Shown here: positions 47,429-60,295 of the stretch, one piece after another
How the letters are laid out: each line of letters begins with the position of its first letter
Position numbering within the stretch: the first letter of the stretch is position 1
NCBI GenBank assembly: GCA_015680685.1
Contig: MNCI01006090.1
Coordinates: 1 to 64,000 of the forward strand
Reading direction: 5' to 3'
DNA length: 64,000 bases
Source: Gnetum montanum
Lineage: Eukaryota > Streptophyta > Gnetopsida > Gnetales > Gnetaceae
Made by a program: the position numbers and the translations under genes
The notes under the pieces: generated by a model
The model's database searches: none
What the model saw: the letters and a program-made list of their open reading frames with translations, nothing else
Told to the model about the DNA's origin: nothing

Positions 47429-50033
47429 TTAGCAGGGATGGTAAGAGGAGACGAAAATTTTATTTTTCGTAGAAAAAAAACTACAATATACGCTTTCATA
47501 GACAAATAATTGGTACACAATTGTTTTCAATTGTGAAAACTTGTCGTATCCGCTTTATTTACTTCCGGCGTGTTGGGCTAGAATAACTGTTTCCTCTTGT
47601 AAGGTGAAATTTACGTGTGATTCGCTAAGGTGGAATATCTCGAGAACGAATATCTGCATGGATTCAAACCTTAAAATTTGACATTTCACAGTAAATACTG
47701 AATTTATCTGTGTATAAAAGAAAAACATTCATGAAGTACCGTGCAGGAACAACTTTTAATCTCAGCCAACTTTGCCGAGATGAACAGCCACTATGTACAT
47801 TCAAAACATAAAGGCTGAAATGGAATACTTCTAAAAAGATAAAGGCTGAAATGGAATACTTCTAAGTAAGCAGGTCGTGTTTCTTAAATGCAACCAACAA
47901 AATAAAATATTTTACTAAATCCTATCTTTTCATTCTTATGACAAAACCCATATCCCAACCAAAGAATTTTCATGGTCGGTTTAAAAGGTAGTTCCTTTGA
48001 AAAGTATTCCTCGAAGCTTCTAACTTGGATATGGGAAGAACGCAACAAATTTTAACCTTTTAAGGATAGCACGTCTCTTTCCTTCTTAATTTAATATTTA
48101 AAAAATAAATTAAAACATAAAATAACAATTAAAATCACACAAACATTTTAAAAAATCAATAAAAACAATAATCCAAAATGCCTAATCCACAATACACCGA
48201 CTCCAGATCCCTATGGTGGTCCCCACTATGGACCACCCCAAGGGAATCCCCATCCATGGTAGCAACACAAGAGATGGAGGCGGCCACGTAAGCTCCTCCC
48301 CATGTCACGTGGGGCCACACTGATTGTCTTTCTCCTCAGTAACTGCACGTACATGCTTGCATGTGCTTCGTTTTTGGCATGTTTCATATTCTGTGTTGTT
48401 GAAATTCTTCAAACTGATACTGAAGATGATACCGTGATCTCATGAAATTTTACAGGCAACTTCTTCTTCTTCTTCTTATTCTCGGTGTTGCAGGCGGAGA
48501 AGCAGACGGACGGACAGGAAGATTTTCTTCTCTCCGCCTCGCCCGCCTGCCTATGGTTTGGGCTCACTGGCATTTTTTGGATTTGTTTTCGGCTGAAATT
48601 TGTAATGGTGAAAAACGGAAACCGCTGTTGGTTCCAGGATTTTGTGGTATGCGTGAGGATGAGGATGCAGTTTTACTGCACCGTTTTCATTTGTAACGGG
48701 AAACCGCACACCTTATTTAGCAATGGGTTTAACTCAAGTTTTTTTGCCAGTGTAGGATACGGAATGCTAACAGTAGTGATAATAAAAATATACAGTTGTT
48801 ATAATCAAAATAAAAAGTGAACGAGGGATCGTTGGATTGGTCATTTAGTTATATAACATAAAAACTAAACCGATCCTCATCGGCTCATTAATATATGTAA
48901 GTTATCCATGGTATATTCCATGACCATCATGTTTATGAGGGAGGGTGGGATGTAAAGTATATATGTTTAAATAATATAAAAAAGATTTCACGCGTAGAAT
49001 TATGGTACGCACTTGAATGTTTGAATTGAATTTTCCTGGAGGAGAAACCAAAGTGTCAAACGGGTATTTATTGCCTGAAGAAGGAAGGAAATTTCTGGAC
49101 AACATGCAAGACTTTGGTGGTGGTAGATTGCCTGTTAGTGTTACATGAGGCGAGAGTTTTAGGTAAGCCAGCAAACCTTATTGGTTGAAATGTTGTTCAA
49201 CGGTGTGGGAATTCTCGTGTCTGTATTTGCTTTCTTAGCGTCGCTGAGTCGTAGAAACATGATTAGCACTGCTACGGCTTTTTCTAATTTAAATTTAACT
49301 TTTCTTTTCTTTTCCGGGTTGCAAAAATCTATCGACACTTTATATCCTCCCTGATTGCATAAGGTCGTCGTTGATTGTTTTCTTTTCACATGGTATATGC
49401 CCCAGTACGCGAGTTATTTGCAAACACAATTTATTTCAAAAAGAAATTTTAACATGGTATCAACGCCTACCGATTTAATTTTTAATTTAAAGCATATTGT
49501 TAATTTACACTTCCATTAAGTAGATTTAAAAAGCAACAAGTAAGTTAGAATTTGAAATTGGATTATCAAAATTTATCTCACAGGAAAGCATACCAAAATC
49601 CAATAATGGCTCTAGCTCTTCAAAGCCTTAAATTCAACAAAGAATTACAAGAGAAGAGAACACAATCAATAACAAAATGCCTTGAACTATTAATGCTTTA
49701 CTTGGTCACTTAATGCAACTTTGATATCTTTATCCCTTGGTATTTTGGTACTTGGGCACTTTGGTGCAACCCGACACATCACTTATATAGTTTTGGACAA
49801 TAAGGCCAATTACCAATGGCATTCTAGTCATGCTCTATTTTGTCAACATGGAGTTCTACAAAGCTTTCTTTTGTCATGTTCTATTTAGTACACATGGGAT
49901 CCACTCAACTTATTTAAGCCTATGTAATACTAGCAACTCACCAACCTTGACCTACTTAACTTTTTAAAGGATTTTTTTCTAAATAAATTTCCAAAAGCAA
50001 CTTAATCTTGACAAAGAAATAATCTTGCTAAAG
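47429..50033. other. Unassigned sequence between the exon candidate and E2
   Basis: A 2 x 30 bp tandem duplication (ATAAAGGCTGAAATGGAATA units from 47809 and 47839) is present. A CT-rich tract ending TTGCAG at 48495 looks like a splice acceptor. ATTTTAACA|TGGTATCAAC near 49450 resembles an LTR end plus an initiator-Met primer site, without further support. Confidence 0.4.
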
Positions 50034-50038
50034 GTAAC

Positions 50039-50924
50039 TAATGAGCGACGAGGTACCCCTACACCCAACCATACGAATCACAAACGTTCACACATGATTT
50101 GGTTGAATTCCATGCATGGGACTAGTTGTGCATCTAAATCGTTATGCTTTAATCGTAGTTCATTGTCTTCCCACTTGGACTAGTGGTAGTTTTGTCACGT
50201 ATGGTTTAGTCCAAAGTGAGGCATATGATTGATGTTGTCTAGCCCTATGCTACTCCTAATGACAATAAGAGATAAATTATTTAAGCTAATTAACAATGGA
50301 AAGTAAAATCTAAACTAGCCTAGGTGCGATGAGTATCCACCCCTAACCGTTCGCACACACCTTGGACTTCATGTAACCACTGCTAAGATTACCAAGTGTA
50401 GGTCACTAGGCTTACTAAACAATACACTGCTGGGTTATTAAGAAATTACACTTAAGCACTCGCGATTAGTCATGCTCATTTTGCTTAATGATAGGAATCA
50501 TAAATAGCAGTAAATGAAAACATTAACTAAAGAAAACAGTAAATGATTGAACAATTAAAAGTAATAATAAATCTAAGCGGATGCTGCAACGATGGAAGTA
50601 ATCTCGATCTTTATTTTTGGTCATGTAATGCATCCAAGTACGTCACACTTGAATAAGGATGTCGTACAATAACAAACATCACATTGGGGGGCATGCACTG
50701 GGAATAACAATACTTGAAATCACAAAGTTATGAAAAAGCTATCTAAAATCTAACAACAATACTATGTCCCAACTATGCACCCAAGTGTTGTATTTCTAGG
50801 CTAGCACAAAAGAGACAATATCGGATATCCAATATCATTTCTTGGGACCTAGTATCGTGTATCCGATATTGTGGCTCTGATATTGGGTATCCAATATCGG
50901 AGCTAACAAAATCATGACTCATCA
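50039..50924 (-). repeat. E2 3' LTR
   Basis: Direct repeat of 58425-59302. The U3 (50820-50905) contains ATATCGGATATCC, TATCCGATATTG and GATATTGGGTATCCAATATC palindromic words. Its TATA box is mutated (TATTTCTA at 50791-50798), while the 5' copy keeps TATTTATA. Confidence 0.93.
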
Positions 50925-50935
50925 TACCCCCATGA
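50925..50935 (-). promoter_or_regulatory. E2 polypurine tract
   Basis: The minus strand reads TCATGGGGGTA next to the LTR start TGATGAGTC. Confidence 0.8.
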
Positions 50936-51120
50936 CTAAATGAAAACTCATCCTTGAGTTAAACAAAATGAGGAACAAGTTCTTTACAAAATATTGGGAC
51001 AATATGGAATATGGAATTATTGACTAACTTAAACAAACAAACAAATTGACTCTTACATGCCATAGTGGTGTTTTACAAAAATTTAGACACAACATTACAA
51101 AACATAAAATTCGGGGAAGC

Positions 51121-53857
51121 TCATGTAGTTCCCAAAGGCAATGGCTCCTCCATCACTCACTTCCCTTTGTCGCCAGGCTATTGAAATTTGTAGTGGTTGA
51201 GTAGCACCTACAACTTTTCTTCTTCTATCCTTGGGTCATGTACCATCAAGGCTATTGAACTAATGTGTGCCAGCGCTAGTACATCCCATAGACATGGTAG
51301 TTGTAGAAACATTTTGTTGGCCTTCACGTACCAAGTCTCAAACTACCGTCATTCCACCTCAAAGGGCTTGGCCTTTTCTTTTAACTCAAGATGATCTATT
51401 AGTCTCCTTCCTATATTTAAGGCAACATCTTTCTATCCATGGTAGTAAGCCTTGATCATCTCTAGTTCTAAGTTTGCTACATGAAGTTTCTATAAAGCAT
51501 CTTTTATGTTCACAAACTCTTTTTCATATAATGTGTAAATGATCGCTACCTGCTGTTCTAATTTATTTCTAGGCCAACCTACTATTAACATGGTAAGGTT
51601 GGCATATTGGAGGTTAGCCAACACCATGTATTCTTTTAAGTCCTCAATTTGCAAGTCTTTATTCTTCACTTCTGCTTGCTAGATCAAGGCATAACTATCC
51701 AAGATGTCTTGCCAACCAGGATTTTGCATTGACATGGATCTGATGTGGGCTCTGGACATTTGGATTTCTTTTTCATTGATCTACTTATACATGCCAACTT
51801 GGTCCTAGAAGTGTTCTTTTAGCTATTCATGCTTTTTGGCCTCATTTTACCATGAACTTATTTCGATTGCAAATTTTTATTTCATTGTGCTCACCTCCTC
51901 CATTAAGAGGGTTCTATTTTCTCTAGCCAATTGGCTGATGTCTTGGCTGATCCTCACTAGTTTTTCTTTTAACTAGTGGACACTTTCCTCTAGAATGTTC
52001 TTTTGTTTTTCTACAATAGTCAACCTTGTGTTACCTGCAGCAAGTTGTTTATTTTCTTCTTAAGTGATGGTCAGTGCCTTCTTATGGGCATAGGATTATG
52101 CTTCAGTAGCAAAGGCATTCCAAATTGCCTTCTCCTTTTCTTGCTTGGTAGCTTTGTTCTCTTTGATCAATTTGTTCAGCTTCTTTGTTCTGAATTGATC
52201 TAGTTGGTCAGGCACAACAAACTAGGAAAGGCCCTGTCTTTCAACTCTTAGGGCAACTAGATCTTATTGTAAGCATTACACTTTAACTTCTGCATGATCT
52301 GCCTTGTTCTTAGCCATGAACAAATTCCATTTGGTGGCAATGAGATCTAATTGTACTGTAGTAACATCATTGGGGATGTCAAACAAGGTGGTCACGACTT
52401 GTCTTATCTGGAGCAATTAATCTAATACATCCTCATGGGTTGCAGGAGTCATTGAAGTCCTAGTAAGAATTTGTGCATCTTTGGTCCTAGTTAAATCCAC
52501 TAGGGGCACAATAGACACATTGAAAGATTCCTTGATGTGATTTTTCATCACCTCTACTGCACCTATCGCATCTTGATGCTACATGATTACTACTATGGCA
52601 CCTTCACCTATTTTAAGTCTCACTTGAAAGAATGCGACATTACCATAGATTTGTTGCAACCTCTGGGATTCTCCTCCTGATTGCAACAAAATCTACCCCC
52701 TTGTTGGATCGGCAGAAATAGTGGGCTACATTACATCGTTGATGAATCTAAAGAGGTTTGACTCATCTCTACTTCCTCAGCTGAGTGTTTCAACAATTCT
52801 TTGCAAATGGCTCATTACAAGCCTATAGTCTTGTGGCAGTGGTGGTGGAACTTTTGTCTCATGATGCTACTTAAGCTTTTGTTTTGTTTCTTTTTTGTGC
52901 TTCCACTTTCTTCTCTTGTTCTTGTTCCTCATCAAGATCTTTCCTTGGTGCAACAAGTTTGAGCAATTCAACAAAGGAAGCATTCTAAGCTTTCCTGGGA
53001 ACATCATTTGTGTACCCTAGGATTCCACCATGCTTACACAACTTTCGAATCAATCAAGGGAATGGAAGTGTTGGCTTCCCTACCTTCTTCTCTTCAAACC
53101 ACCTTTGAATTTCCATGCAATATAACTAGGGAAGGTTGACCATGTATTTGTCCATTAGTATGACATTTCCACTGGCCACGTACATTGAAATTTTGTTGGA
53201 CCCTTTGGTGGGAAAGAGGTGATATGTGCCTATCTTGAAATAGGTCCTCTCTTCCAAAGTCAATTCATTATATGTTTTATTCTCTTTGTTGTATGCCGAC
53301 TTCATCCATAACTTTCTGGTCTCAAGATCAGACCTCGTGGATAGATGTGCTAACTTGGCCCCCACATTTGTTATATGTAGAACCTCTGCGATTACTTTGA
53401 CCAAGAAGGAAATAGTGATTCTGCCAGTGTTAACCATGGTGCCTTCTTTCTTATTATGTAAGAATTGGTAGGTCTTGCCAACGTACCATTCACCACTATT
53501 TGAGAAAATGTGTCATAATGGTCTCACTTGAAGTTGCATCCAAACTACCTCAGGAGAAAATGCCATGAATGGATTGAAGTTCCTTTCCATGATGACCATG
53601 GTCAATATGGATTACTCTATACTAGCTTGAAGGCATTATGGGAACAATGTGAGGTGTTGCCCTTGCACCAGAACTTGTGATTCTATGGTCTCTTCTTAGA
53701 CCAACTGTCCTATAATAGAAGTCTCTTGATAGATGCTAAATGATTGGGCCACTTGTTCCTTGTGTTCATCATGCTCACCTTGTTGGCCTCTGCTACCTCT
53801 TGGGAATTTATTTACTCCCTATGAAGGTCCCTCTTATGCTCCTCTTTTTGGGACCAT
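51121..53857 (-). pseudogene. E2 additional ORF (aORF)
   Basis: From the ATG at 53857 (MVPKRGA) the first 240 or so codons stay in one frame with only about six stops (TAA, TAG, TGA at Gln, Trp or Arg positions). Residues about 120-290 match E1: SNSGEWYVGKTYQFLHNKK, ITNVGAKLAHLSTR, MDKYMVNLP and LPFP.LIRKLCKHGG, resembling the 'putative plant transposon protein' family. Residues about 500-700 are coiled coil (NILEESVH.LKEKLVRISQD). The C-terminus (LANLQYANL, KANKMFLQLPCLWDV, LLNHYKFQ) matches E3 and stops at TGA (51123). One frameshift is needed overall. The product is unknown; a structural, packaging or env-position role is possible. Confidence 0.8.
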
Positions 53858-53921
53858 CTACAATTAAGCAAGGATCAGATGTTACTAAGGTGTTGTGTAT
53901 TTATCATTAATATGTTTATAC
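53858..53921 (-). other. Putative 5'-leader intron ending at the E2 aORF start
   Basis: The minus strand reads AAG|GTATAAAC at 53921 and CTTAATTGTAG directly before the ATG at 53857, 64 bp apart. This is short for a plant intron, so the true donor may lie further upstream. The acceptor against the ATG is shared with E1. Confidence 0.4.
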
Positions 53922-54406
53922 CTTACTCATCATCTTAGTTTCATTAAGTGCTTTATATGATTGCAGAGTTAGAAAAACTTTTAGAAAGATGCCCAAAATT
54001 TGTTCATCTTCTTTTATGACCCTTTTCAAGTGGTTCCTTTTTCCTTATGTATGGCTTATTATGATGGTTATGGTTCCTTGGGTGAAAACGTTGAATTTTT
54101 CGGCATTAATACGATTGATTTTTCATTATAATTCTTAAGGTTTTTAACATTCTTACCATTGTAATACCTTCTAGGAAATAGCCAATTTTGAGAAATTGGT
54201 GCAAGTTTTCCACGCAAACACCCCCCATGACTAAATTGAACACTTTGGGTTCAAATGGGTTCAAGTGATACAAAAATCAGAGTGGTATTGAGTAGGATAT
54301 CGAAAGTGGAAGTTGATTGTGTAGAGCTTTAAGTTGCAAAAGAAAATTTAAAAAACTTTCCTAGTTGCAAATTATGAGAATGGATTTTTGAGCACCATGG
54401 GATTCA

Positions 54407-54482
54407 TATATATAGGTTTTGTGGACCTGATATTTGGTATTTGACGTCGTGTCCAACCCAATATTGGGTAGTCAATATTGAG
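54407..54482 (-). promoter_or_regulatory. E2 internal U3-like promoter
   Basis: On the plus strand TATATATAGG (about 54407-54415) is followed by GATATTTGGTATTTGACG and AATATTGGGTAGTCAATATT. The LTR U3 has the same order with GATATTGGGTATCCAATATC. It sits about 550 bp upstream of the aORF ATG. Confidence 0.6.
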
Positions 54483-56050
54483 GTGTTTGAATTTACATTT
54501 AATGAGGGTAATTAGCATGGAAAATGAAGCTCTGGGATTGATTAGAAGGTTTTAGGTTAGGTCCATAGTTCTGGGGTAATTATGAAATCATTTTTAGGCA
54601 CCAGGAGTGTTAGAAGATGGAGTCATTAACATTAAAAGCTCTGGAAGATGCAAGAAAAGGGTATTATACCTGTGTTGTGAAATGGATCAATTACATGAGA
54701 AGGGAAAGCATGAAATTTAATAATTACATGCTTGGAAGGTTAAGAATGATGTTTCAAACAAGTACAAGTTACAATAGTTACATAAGTAGGTCCTCCCCAG
54801 AGCAGGCTTTAGCCTATAATGCCCTTGTGTAATCATACCTAAAAATGTCCATAGGCATTGAAGTGTTGGAATGCAATGCATACCTGTTAAACAAAACACA
54901 CATGTTAAAACCACCAATTTGAGAAAACAACTCTATGTTACACAAAACTACAAGCTAGGATCATACAGACAACAAGATGAGATGGACTATAGAAAGGATT
55001 GCAGGAAGTGGGCCATGAGGTATCATACTAGAGGAAAAATGAAACCTTGTGTGTTATTAATGGTTAAGTAATCATTAGCCCATCTTCCCAAGATTCAAAC
55101 CAAGTCCAAACCAAATTTTAGTGACATCACATCATTTCATTACTTCGGCCGACAAGGATAAGACTACCATAGTTGCAAGGAGTAGCATCACTTGGTGTTT
55201 TGTCCAAGGGAGGATTTTATCGATGGCACTTTCTTTTTTTTAATGGTATTTTGAGAAACCACCAACCTTCATGCATGGGTAAATGTATTTCCAATTGGAT
55301 CCTTAGAAATTTATTTAGTGCCCTTTCATGCTACTCTTACTCCCATTTTTCATTAGACCTACAAGGATATAATTACAACCTTTGCAACATTATAGAACAT
55401 ACAAAAGTGGCCAAAGAGAATCCACAAATCACCTTGATGTCACACCCTTCACATTCCCCCTTGGTTCTTCACTTTTATGTCCAAGTACAATGATTATGAA
55501 TTTATTTTGAGTTTTGGATGATGGAAAAGAATATCATTATAACCAAGGTAAGAACCTCTTATTAATGGAATGAGTGGATGGATGACATGGCTCACTGTTC
55601 ACATAATTAATCCCTCATGACCTCACAACATAGAGAAAACCTTACCTAAATGGGCTACATGATTGTTTTATTCACAAGCAAGATTACTTAACAAATAAAA
55701 TGAAAACAAAAAATGGAAAAAGTTGAAAAGGGTTAGGAAACATTATATTAAGAAATAAGAAAATGATGAAAAAATGTAAAACAAAAAGGTGAAAAACACT
55801 TATTAATTTTGAAGGTTAGAATTGGGGGTTTCCCCCATGACTAAGTGTTTGGCTGTGGAAAGAATTAATAAGCATATAGAAAAACTTCATGCATGTATAA
55901 AACATTGTTAACCATTCATTCTCAGGCCACTGGGTGTCTCTTGGCTTCATAGACAAGTTGTTGTTCACACACTTGGTTGTTAAATGTATGGTGGGTTAGG
56001 GTATGATTTGTGTTAACATTGCACATGTCTAGCCCATGATTACACCCTTG
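54483..56050 (-). other. E2 spacer at the pol deletion
   Basis: Contains a relict of the protease-tail region near 55930 (MKPRDTQWPEN; compare TQWL in E1 and E4), then T-rich spacer like that of E1. No pol motif remains. The deletion joint lies near 55.9 kb. Confidence 0.55.
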
Positions 56051-58302
56051 ATCATGATTCAGTATGCATAGATTCATTTGTCTCATCACAATGCTTAATT
56101 TGTTTTTTTTTTGTTAGGTGTTGGAGTGACAATGGATGATGGCCCTTACATAGGATCAGAGGACAATGACTATGAAAAGGAAGGTGTTGCACTAGATTGG
56201 CATTGTGTTGGTTCAGATGATGTGATAGCTCCATGAGTGTTGTGCTTCCACTTAGGGCCTATCCTAAAGAAAGGACATTTTTGATTTTTCAGTGGGAACC
56301 TACCAGTATGAGCATGTCTATGTACATTTGTATCACAAGTGGCATTCGTTTTTTGATAGTGTGGTGCTAAACCTTCCTATGTTATTGACTGTGGCATATG
56401 ATGTGGTGAATATGAGAATATCAAAGATAAGATGGAGGATAAGAGGCACAAGGTGGTGATCCTTTAGGGGATGTCATGGGTTGATGGTACTCAGGAAAGT
56501 GATAGTAGTGATTTGAAGTAGAGGATGTAGAACTAGTTAGAGAAATAGAGTGTTGAACATAATATCTATATGTTTTTAACTGATAGGAAGGATAGGGTTG
56601 GTTTGGTGGTGGCCTTTCCCATGACTATGGGTTTTGCCATTATGGTTGATGATAGTGTTGAGGTTGGTAATAAGTCCCCCTAGGATAGTACAATGGGTTG
56701 TGAGACTATCTATAATTACCATGTGGAAAAGGAAATCTCCTAGGCATGTGCTTTTGTACAAATTTGGGATTTAATGTAAAATCCCAATATGCATGTAGAT
56801 ATAACATGACTAGGCAATGGCCCTTCAACTAGTCATATATGTAGATGTCACATCCATCATCTTCATCCATGGTTGAGTATATAGCCTCACTTTCTTCAAC
56901 CATTTCCCTTGTTTGCCGATAAGTGTTCCTAACTATTTCTTGGTTATGCTTCCTCCATTTATAGTAATCGCTTGGTTCATTTTTTGTTACCTTCTCCTTC
57001 ATATTTTCTATGAGAGTTGTAACTTTTTCATATATCCACTCTAACATCCTATTAAATTTTGCTTCAAGTTCATAGATAGACAAGGTTCATTGCAAAATCA
57101 CCTTATCGAGAGTAGCCTCTTTCTCCTTACCATAGCTATGGACATCCTTCTTTTGAAGGGCTAGGTCCCCATGATATTTTTTAACATTATCCCATTTGTA
57201 TATCTCTCCTTCTTTTTTCACCACACACTTGATTGGCTCTCAGATATGATGGGTTTGTAGCTCATATAATTGACCTGGGGCATACATCCCAAAGATCTTC
57301 CTTGTTTCATAACGATGCTCATATATGATGTGGAAAAGTTACCTTTCCTCAAAGAAACCATGGCCTAGGCATCTATTCAGTAGAGAATAATATCTAAGTC
57401 CATGTACAATGGTTCATGTTGTTCTTATCTCCATCCTTGGATCTGTCTCCTTAGGTTGGACACCCTCACATCGGTGTGGTATTTCTCATTGAAGAGTTCT
57501 AGCATTATGAACCACCTTCAGATTGAATTTGGTTTAATTGATCTATACCATACTTCAGCTCTATCAACTAGTGTCCTAGAAAATAGCTTAAGCTTTTGCC
57601 ATCCACTTTCAATGTTGTAGAAGGCATAGGCATCTTAGAAGGCTTGTACATGATGTGACAAATCTGAATTATAGCCTCTTGCAAATTTGGAGATATTGTT
57701 TATATCAAACCTAGGTAGGAAAATTGCCTTGTGATACCTGTGGGGTATCTTAACTGCCTCTATGATCTGTATCAGGCTCTTAATGGCCAACAAGGGTTCA
57801 TCATAATTGGACATGTTGTGATGAAAATTTCTATTTCTATCTGTTTGATTATGATGATTTTGTCTATGTTCATTTTGACATCTTTGATTTCTCCTATCGG
57901 TTCAATTTTTATTTTCATTTTTATTTTGATGTCAATGATGAGCCTGGTTTTTATACCTACATTCATGTTCATCAGAACTAGACATTGAAGAGGAAGAGAA
58001 AGATGAGGAACTGGAAATTTTGCCATGGCTTCTATGGTGTTCCCCAAGATCCCTTGATTTATCTTTTCTAGGTTTTGAGGAGGTCTTAGGCCTTGAGGCC
58101 TCCTATGGTTCAATACTTCATCTCCTCTAGGATTGTCTAGCTTAGGAGAATGTAGTCCTTGAGTGTCGTCAAGATGGTCATGAACATATGAAACCCTTGC
58201 ATGAGACTAGTCACTCTAATTTTCTTCACCATATATCTTGTTAGTTCTCCAATGAATGTTTTCGCTATACAATGCATTATCACTTCCTTATGAAAGAGAC
58301 AT
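56051..58302 (-). pseudogene. E2 gag
   Basis: The ATG at 58302 opens MSLSYKEV-like sequence, shorter than E1 and E4: the VVYTHPDEYV-type N-terminal segment seen there was not found. The Retrotrans_gag core is clear near 57700-57420: KFARGYNSDLSHHVQAF, KLKLFSRTLVDRAEVWY and LFNEKYHTDVRVSNLRRQIQ. A long Lys/Glu-rich part (57083-56829) and a His/Asn-rich tail near 56700 follow. The KCPFFRIGPKWKH block near 56260 corresponds to KKRPFFRTNNPTK in E4. Stops are frequent. Confidence 0.82.
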
Positions 58303-58404
58303 TATTTCTAGTTGATGATGTGCGATTTAGTATTTTCTAAAAGATATATATTAATGCATTTATAGAAATTGTGTATAATATAACTAATCTAGATAACTAG
58401 CACC

Positions 58405-58423
58405 ATCCTTGGCAATGGTGCCA
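58405..58423 (-). promoter_or_regulatory. E2 primer binding site (tRNA-Asp type)
   Basis: The minus strand reads TGGCACCATTGCCAAGGAT, close to the complement of tRNA-Asp (TGGCGCCGTTGCCGGGGAT), one base inside the LTR end. Confidence 0.85.
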
Positions 58424-58424
58424 A

Positions 58425-59302
58425 TGATAAGTATCAAGGTATCCCTATGCCCAACCATACGAATCACAAGCATTCATGCATGATCCAATCAAATTCTGTG
58501 GATGGGACTACTTGTGCATGTAAATCGTTATGCTTTGATCGTAGTTCATTACCTTCTTACTTGGACTAGTGGTAGTTTTATCATGTATGGTTTAGTCCAA
58601 AGTGAGGCATATGATTTATGTTGTCTAGCCCTATGCTACTCCTAACGACAATAAGAGATAAATTAATTAAGCTAATTAACAATGGAAAGTAAAATCTAAG
58701 TTAGCCTATGCACAATGAGTATCTGTCCCTAACCATCTACACATGCCTTAGACTTCATGTAACCACTACTAAGATTATATGTCACTGGGCTTACCAAATA
58801 ATACATTTCTAGGTTACCAAGTAATTACACTTAAGCACTCGCCATTAGTCGTACTAATTCCATTTAATGATAGGGATTGTAAATAGCAGTAAATGGAAAC
58901 ATTAACTAAAGAAAATAGTAAATGAATGAATAATTAAACAATTAAAAGCAATAATAAATCTCAATGGATGTTACAATGATGGAAGTAATCTCGATCTTTA
59001 TTTCCAGTCATGTAACACATCCAAGTACGTCACACTCAAATAAGGATGTCATACAATCACAAACATCACACTGTGAGCATGCACTGGGAACAACAGAACT
59101 TGAAATCACAAAGCTATGAAAAAGCTATCTAGAATCTAACAACAAAACTATGTCCCAACTGTGCGTCCAAGTGTTGTATTTATAGGCTAGCACAGAAGAG
59201 AAGATATCAAATATTTAACATCATTTCTTGGGACTGATATTGTGTATCAGATATCACAACTTGGGTATCAAATATTGGAGTTGACAAAATCATGACTCAT
59301 TA
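58425..59302 (-). repeat. E2 5' LTR
   Basis: Promoter LTR of E2. The TATA box (TATTTATA on plus) is at 59177-59184 and the GATATC-type U3 words are at 59200-59280. It ends with CATGACTCATTA on the plus strand, where the 3' copy reads CATCA. Confidence 0.93.
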
Positions 59303-59609
59303 GTAACTCAACAAAAAATAAATTTCTTCTCAAAATTTTTAAATGGATGTTAAAAGAAATAAATTTTCTAAAAACAACTTCATTCTAAAAAACTCAACCA
59401 TGCTTTTGATTCCTAAAATAAACAACTCAATGTATTTATTTCCTAAAGTAGATATAGATTATTAAAAGCATTAAAAATGCAATGTAAAGAAATAAACTTT
59501 TTAAAAGAAAGTATGCTACAAGAATAAATTCTGTACAAATAAGTATGGAGTTTTTTTAAAATAATTAAGTCATATAATAAAGAATCAAAATTTTTAAGAT
59601 CAACCGTAG
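59303..59609. other. AT-rich DNA between E2 and E4
   Basis: Resembles the A/T-rich flank left of E2 (49950-50038) in its AAATAAATTT and TTTTTAAAGG-type words, as expected if E2 landed in one AT-rich tract. No gene. Confidence 0.45.
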
Positions 59610-60275
59610 TAATGAACTGCGATATCGGGTCCACGATATCGAAGCCTACCATGCAATGTCAGATACTCGATATTGGGGCTTGTCTCCTCACCTATAAATA
59701 AGAGGTGGGCACCCTTGGTTTTATAGTAGATTAGTTAGTCCCTTAGCCAAACTTTTGCCATTTTCCCCTTCCAGAGTTAGAATTATTTCTGTGTGCCCGC
59801 AGTAGGAGTTAGATTAATGATCTCTCTCACCCTACAACTCTTCTAAGTAAATACACTTAGTACAACCACTTCACGTATGTGTGTAATGCTTAGTAACCCA
59901 GTAACAATTAGCGTTTGGTAATCCCAACAACATTGCACTAGTTTAGGATGTGTACAACAAGTGGGAATGGATACTGATGCTAGGATTAGTTAGAACCTAG
60001 TTAATGAGTAGTTAAATTACATTAGTCACTTAGTTCTCTCTCCCTCCCCTTATTAGCATAAGACATAACAACATAAAAGCCATAAAAATCATATGCCTCA
60101 AGCTTACTTAACCATACAACCATGACATACAAGTAAGTTTGGAAAGATAATGATTAACCAACCCATCATTGTTCCATAAAGGTGCATAAGCACTTAGTCC
60201 TTGGAATTTGACCAGATCATGCGTGAAATGCTCCTATTCATATGGTTGAGCATAGGGGTACCTTGCCGCTCATCA
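59610..60275 (+). repeat. E4 5' LTR
   Basis: The right end (GGGGTACCTTGCCGCTCATCA) is identical in form to the E3 LTR end and abuts the primer site. U3 GATATCGGGT and CGATATCGAAG words lie at 59621-59680 and the TATA box at 59693-59700. The left edge near 59610 (TAATGAACTG for TGATGAGTC) is uncertain. Confidence 0.75.
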
Positions 60276-60276
60276 T

Positions 60277-60295
60277 TGGCACCATTGCTAGGGAC
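60277..60295 (+). promoter_or_regulatory. E4 primer binding site (tRNA-Asp type)
   Basis: TGGCACCATTGCTAGGGAC lies one base after the LTR end CATCA and matches the tRNA-Asp complement apart from transition-type changes. Confidence 0.88.

Larger units (their letters stand above)
50039..59302 (-). mobile_element. E2: non-autonomous Ty3/gypsy LTR retrotransposon, 9.26 kb
   Basis: LTRs at 50039-50924 and 58425-59302 are direct repeats, alike at roughly nine of ten positions over the first 230 bp by eye. The flanks carry a perfect 5 bp target duplication, GTAAC at 50034-50038 and at 59303-59307. The primer site, polypurine tract, gag and aORF are present on the minus strand, but no RT, RNase H or integrase block could be found between gag (to about 56050) and the aORF (from 53857). 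It was therefore probably mobilised in trans by an E1-like partner. It retains family-wide spacer sequence, so pol was lost by internal deletion. Confidence 0.92.

Noticed and set aside
48442-48696. Small ORF with a signal-peptide-like start (LLLLLLILG)
   Set aside because: The Leu run is encoded by a CTT-type tract ending in TTGCAG, which looks like an intron acceptor; no support for a start there.
49440-49475. ACA|TGGTATCAACGCC resembling an LTR end plus initiator-Met primer site
   Set aside because: No second LTR, polypurine tract or internal domain recognised; a 12 bp match alone is weak.
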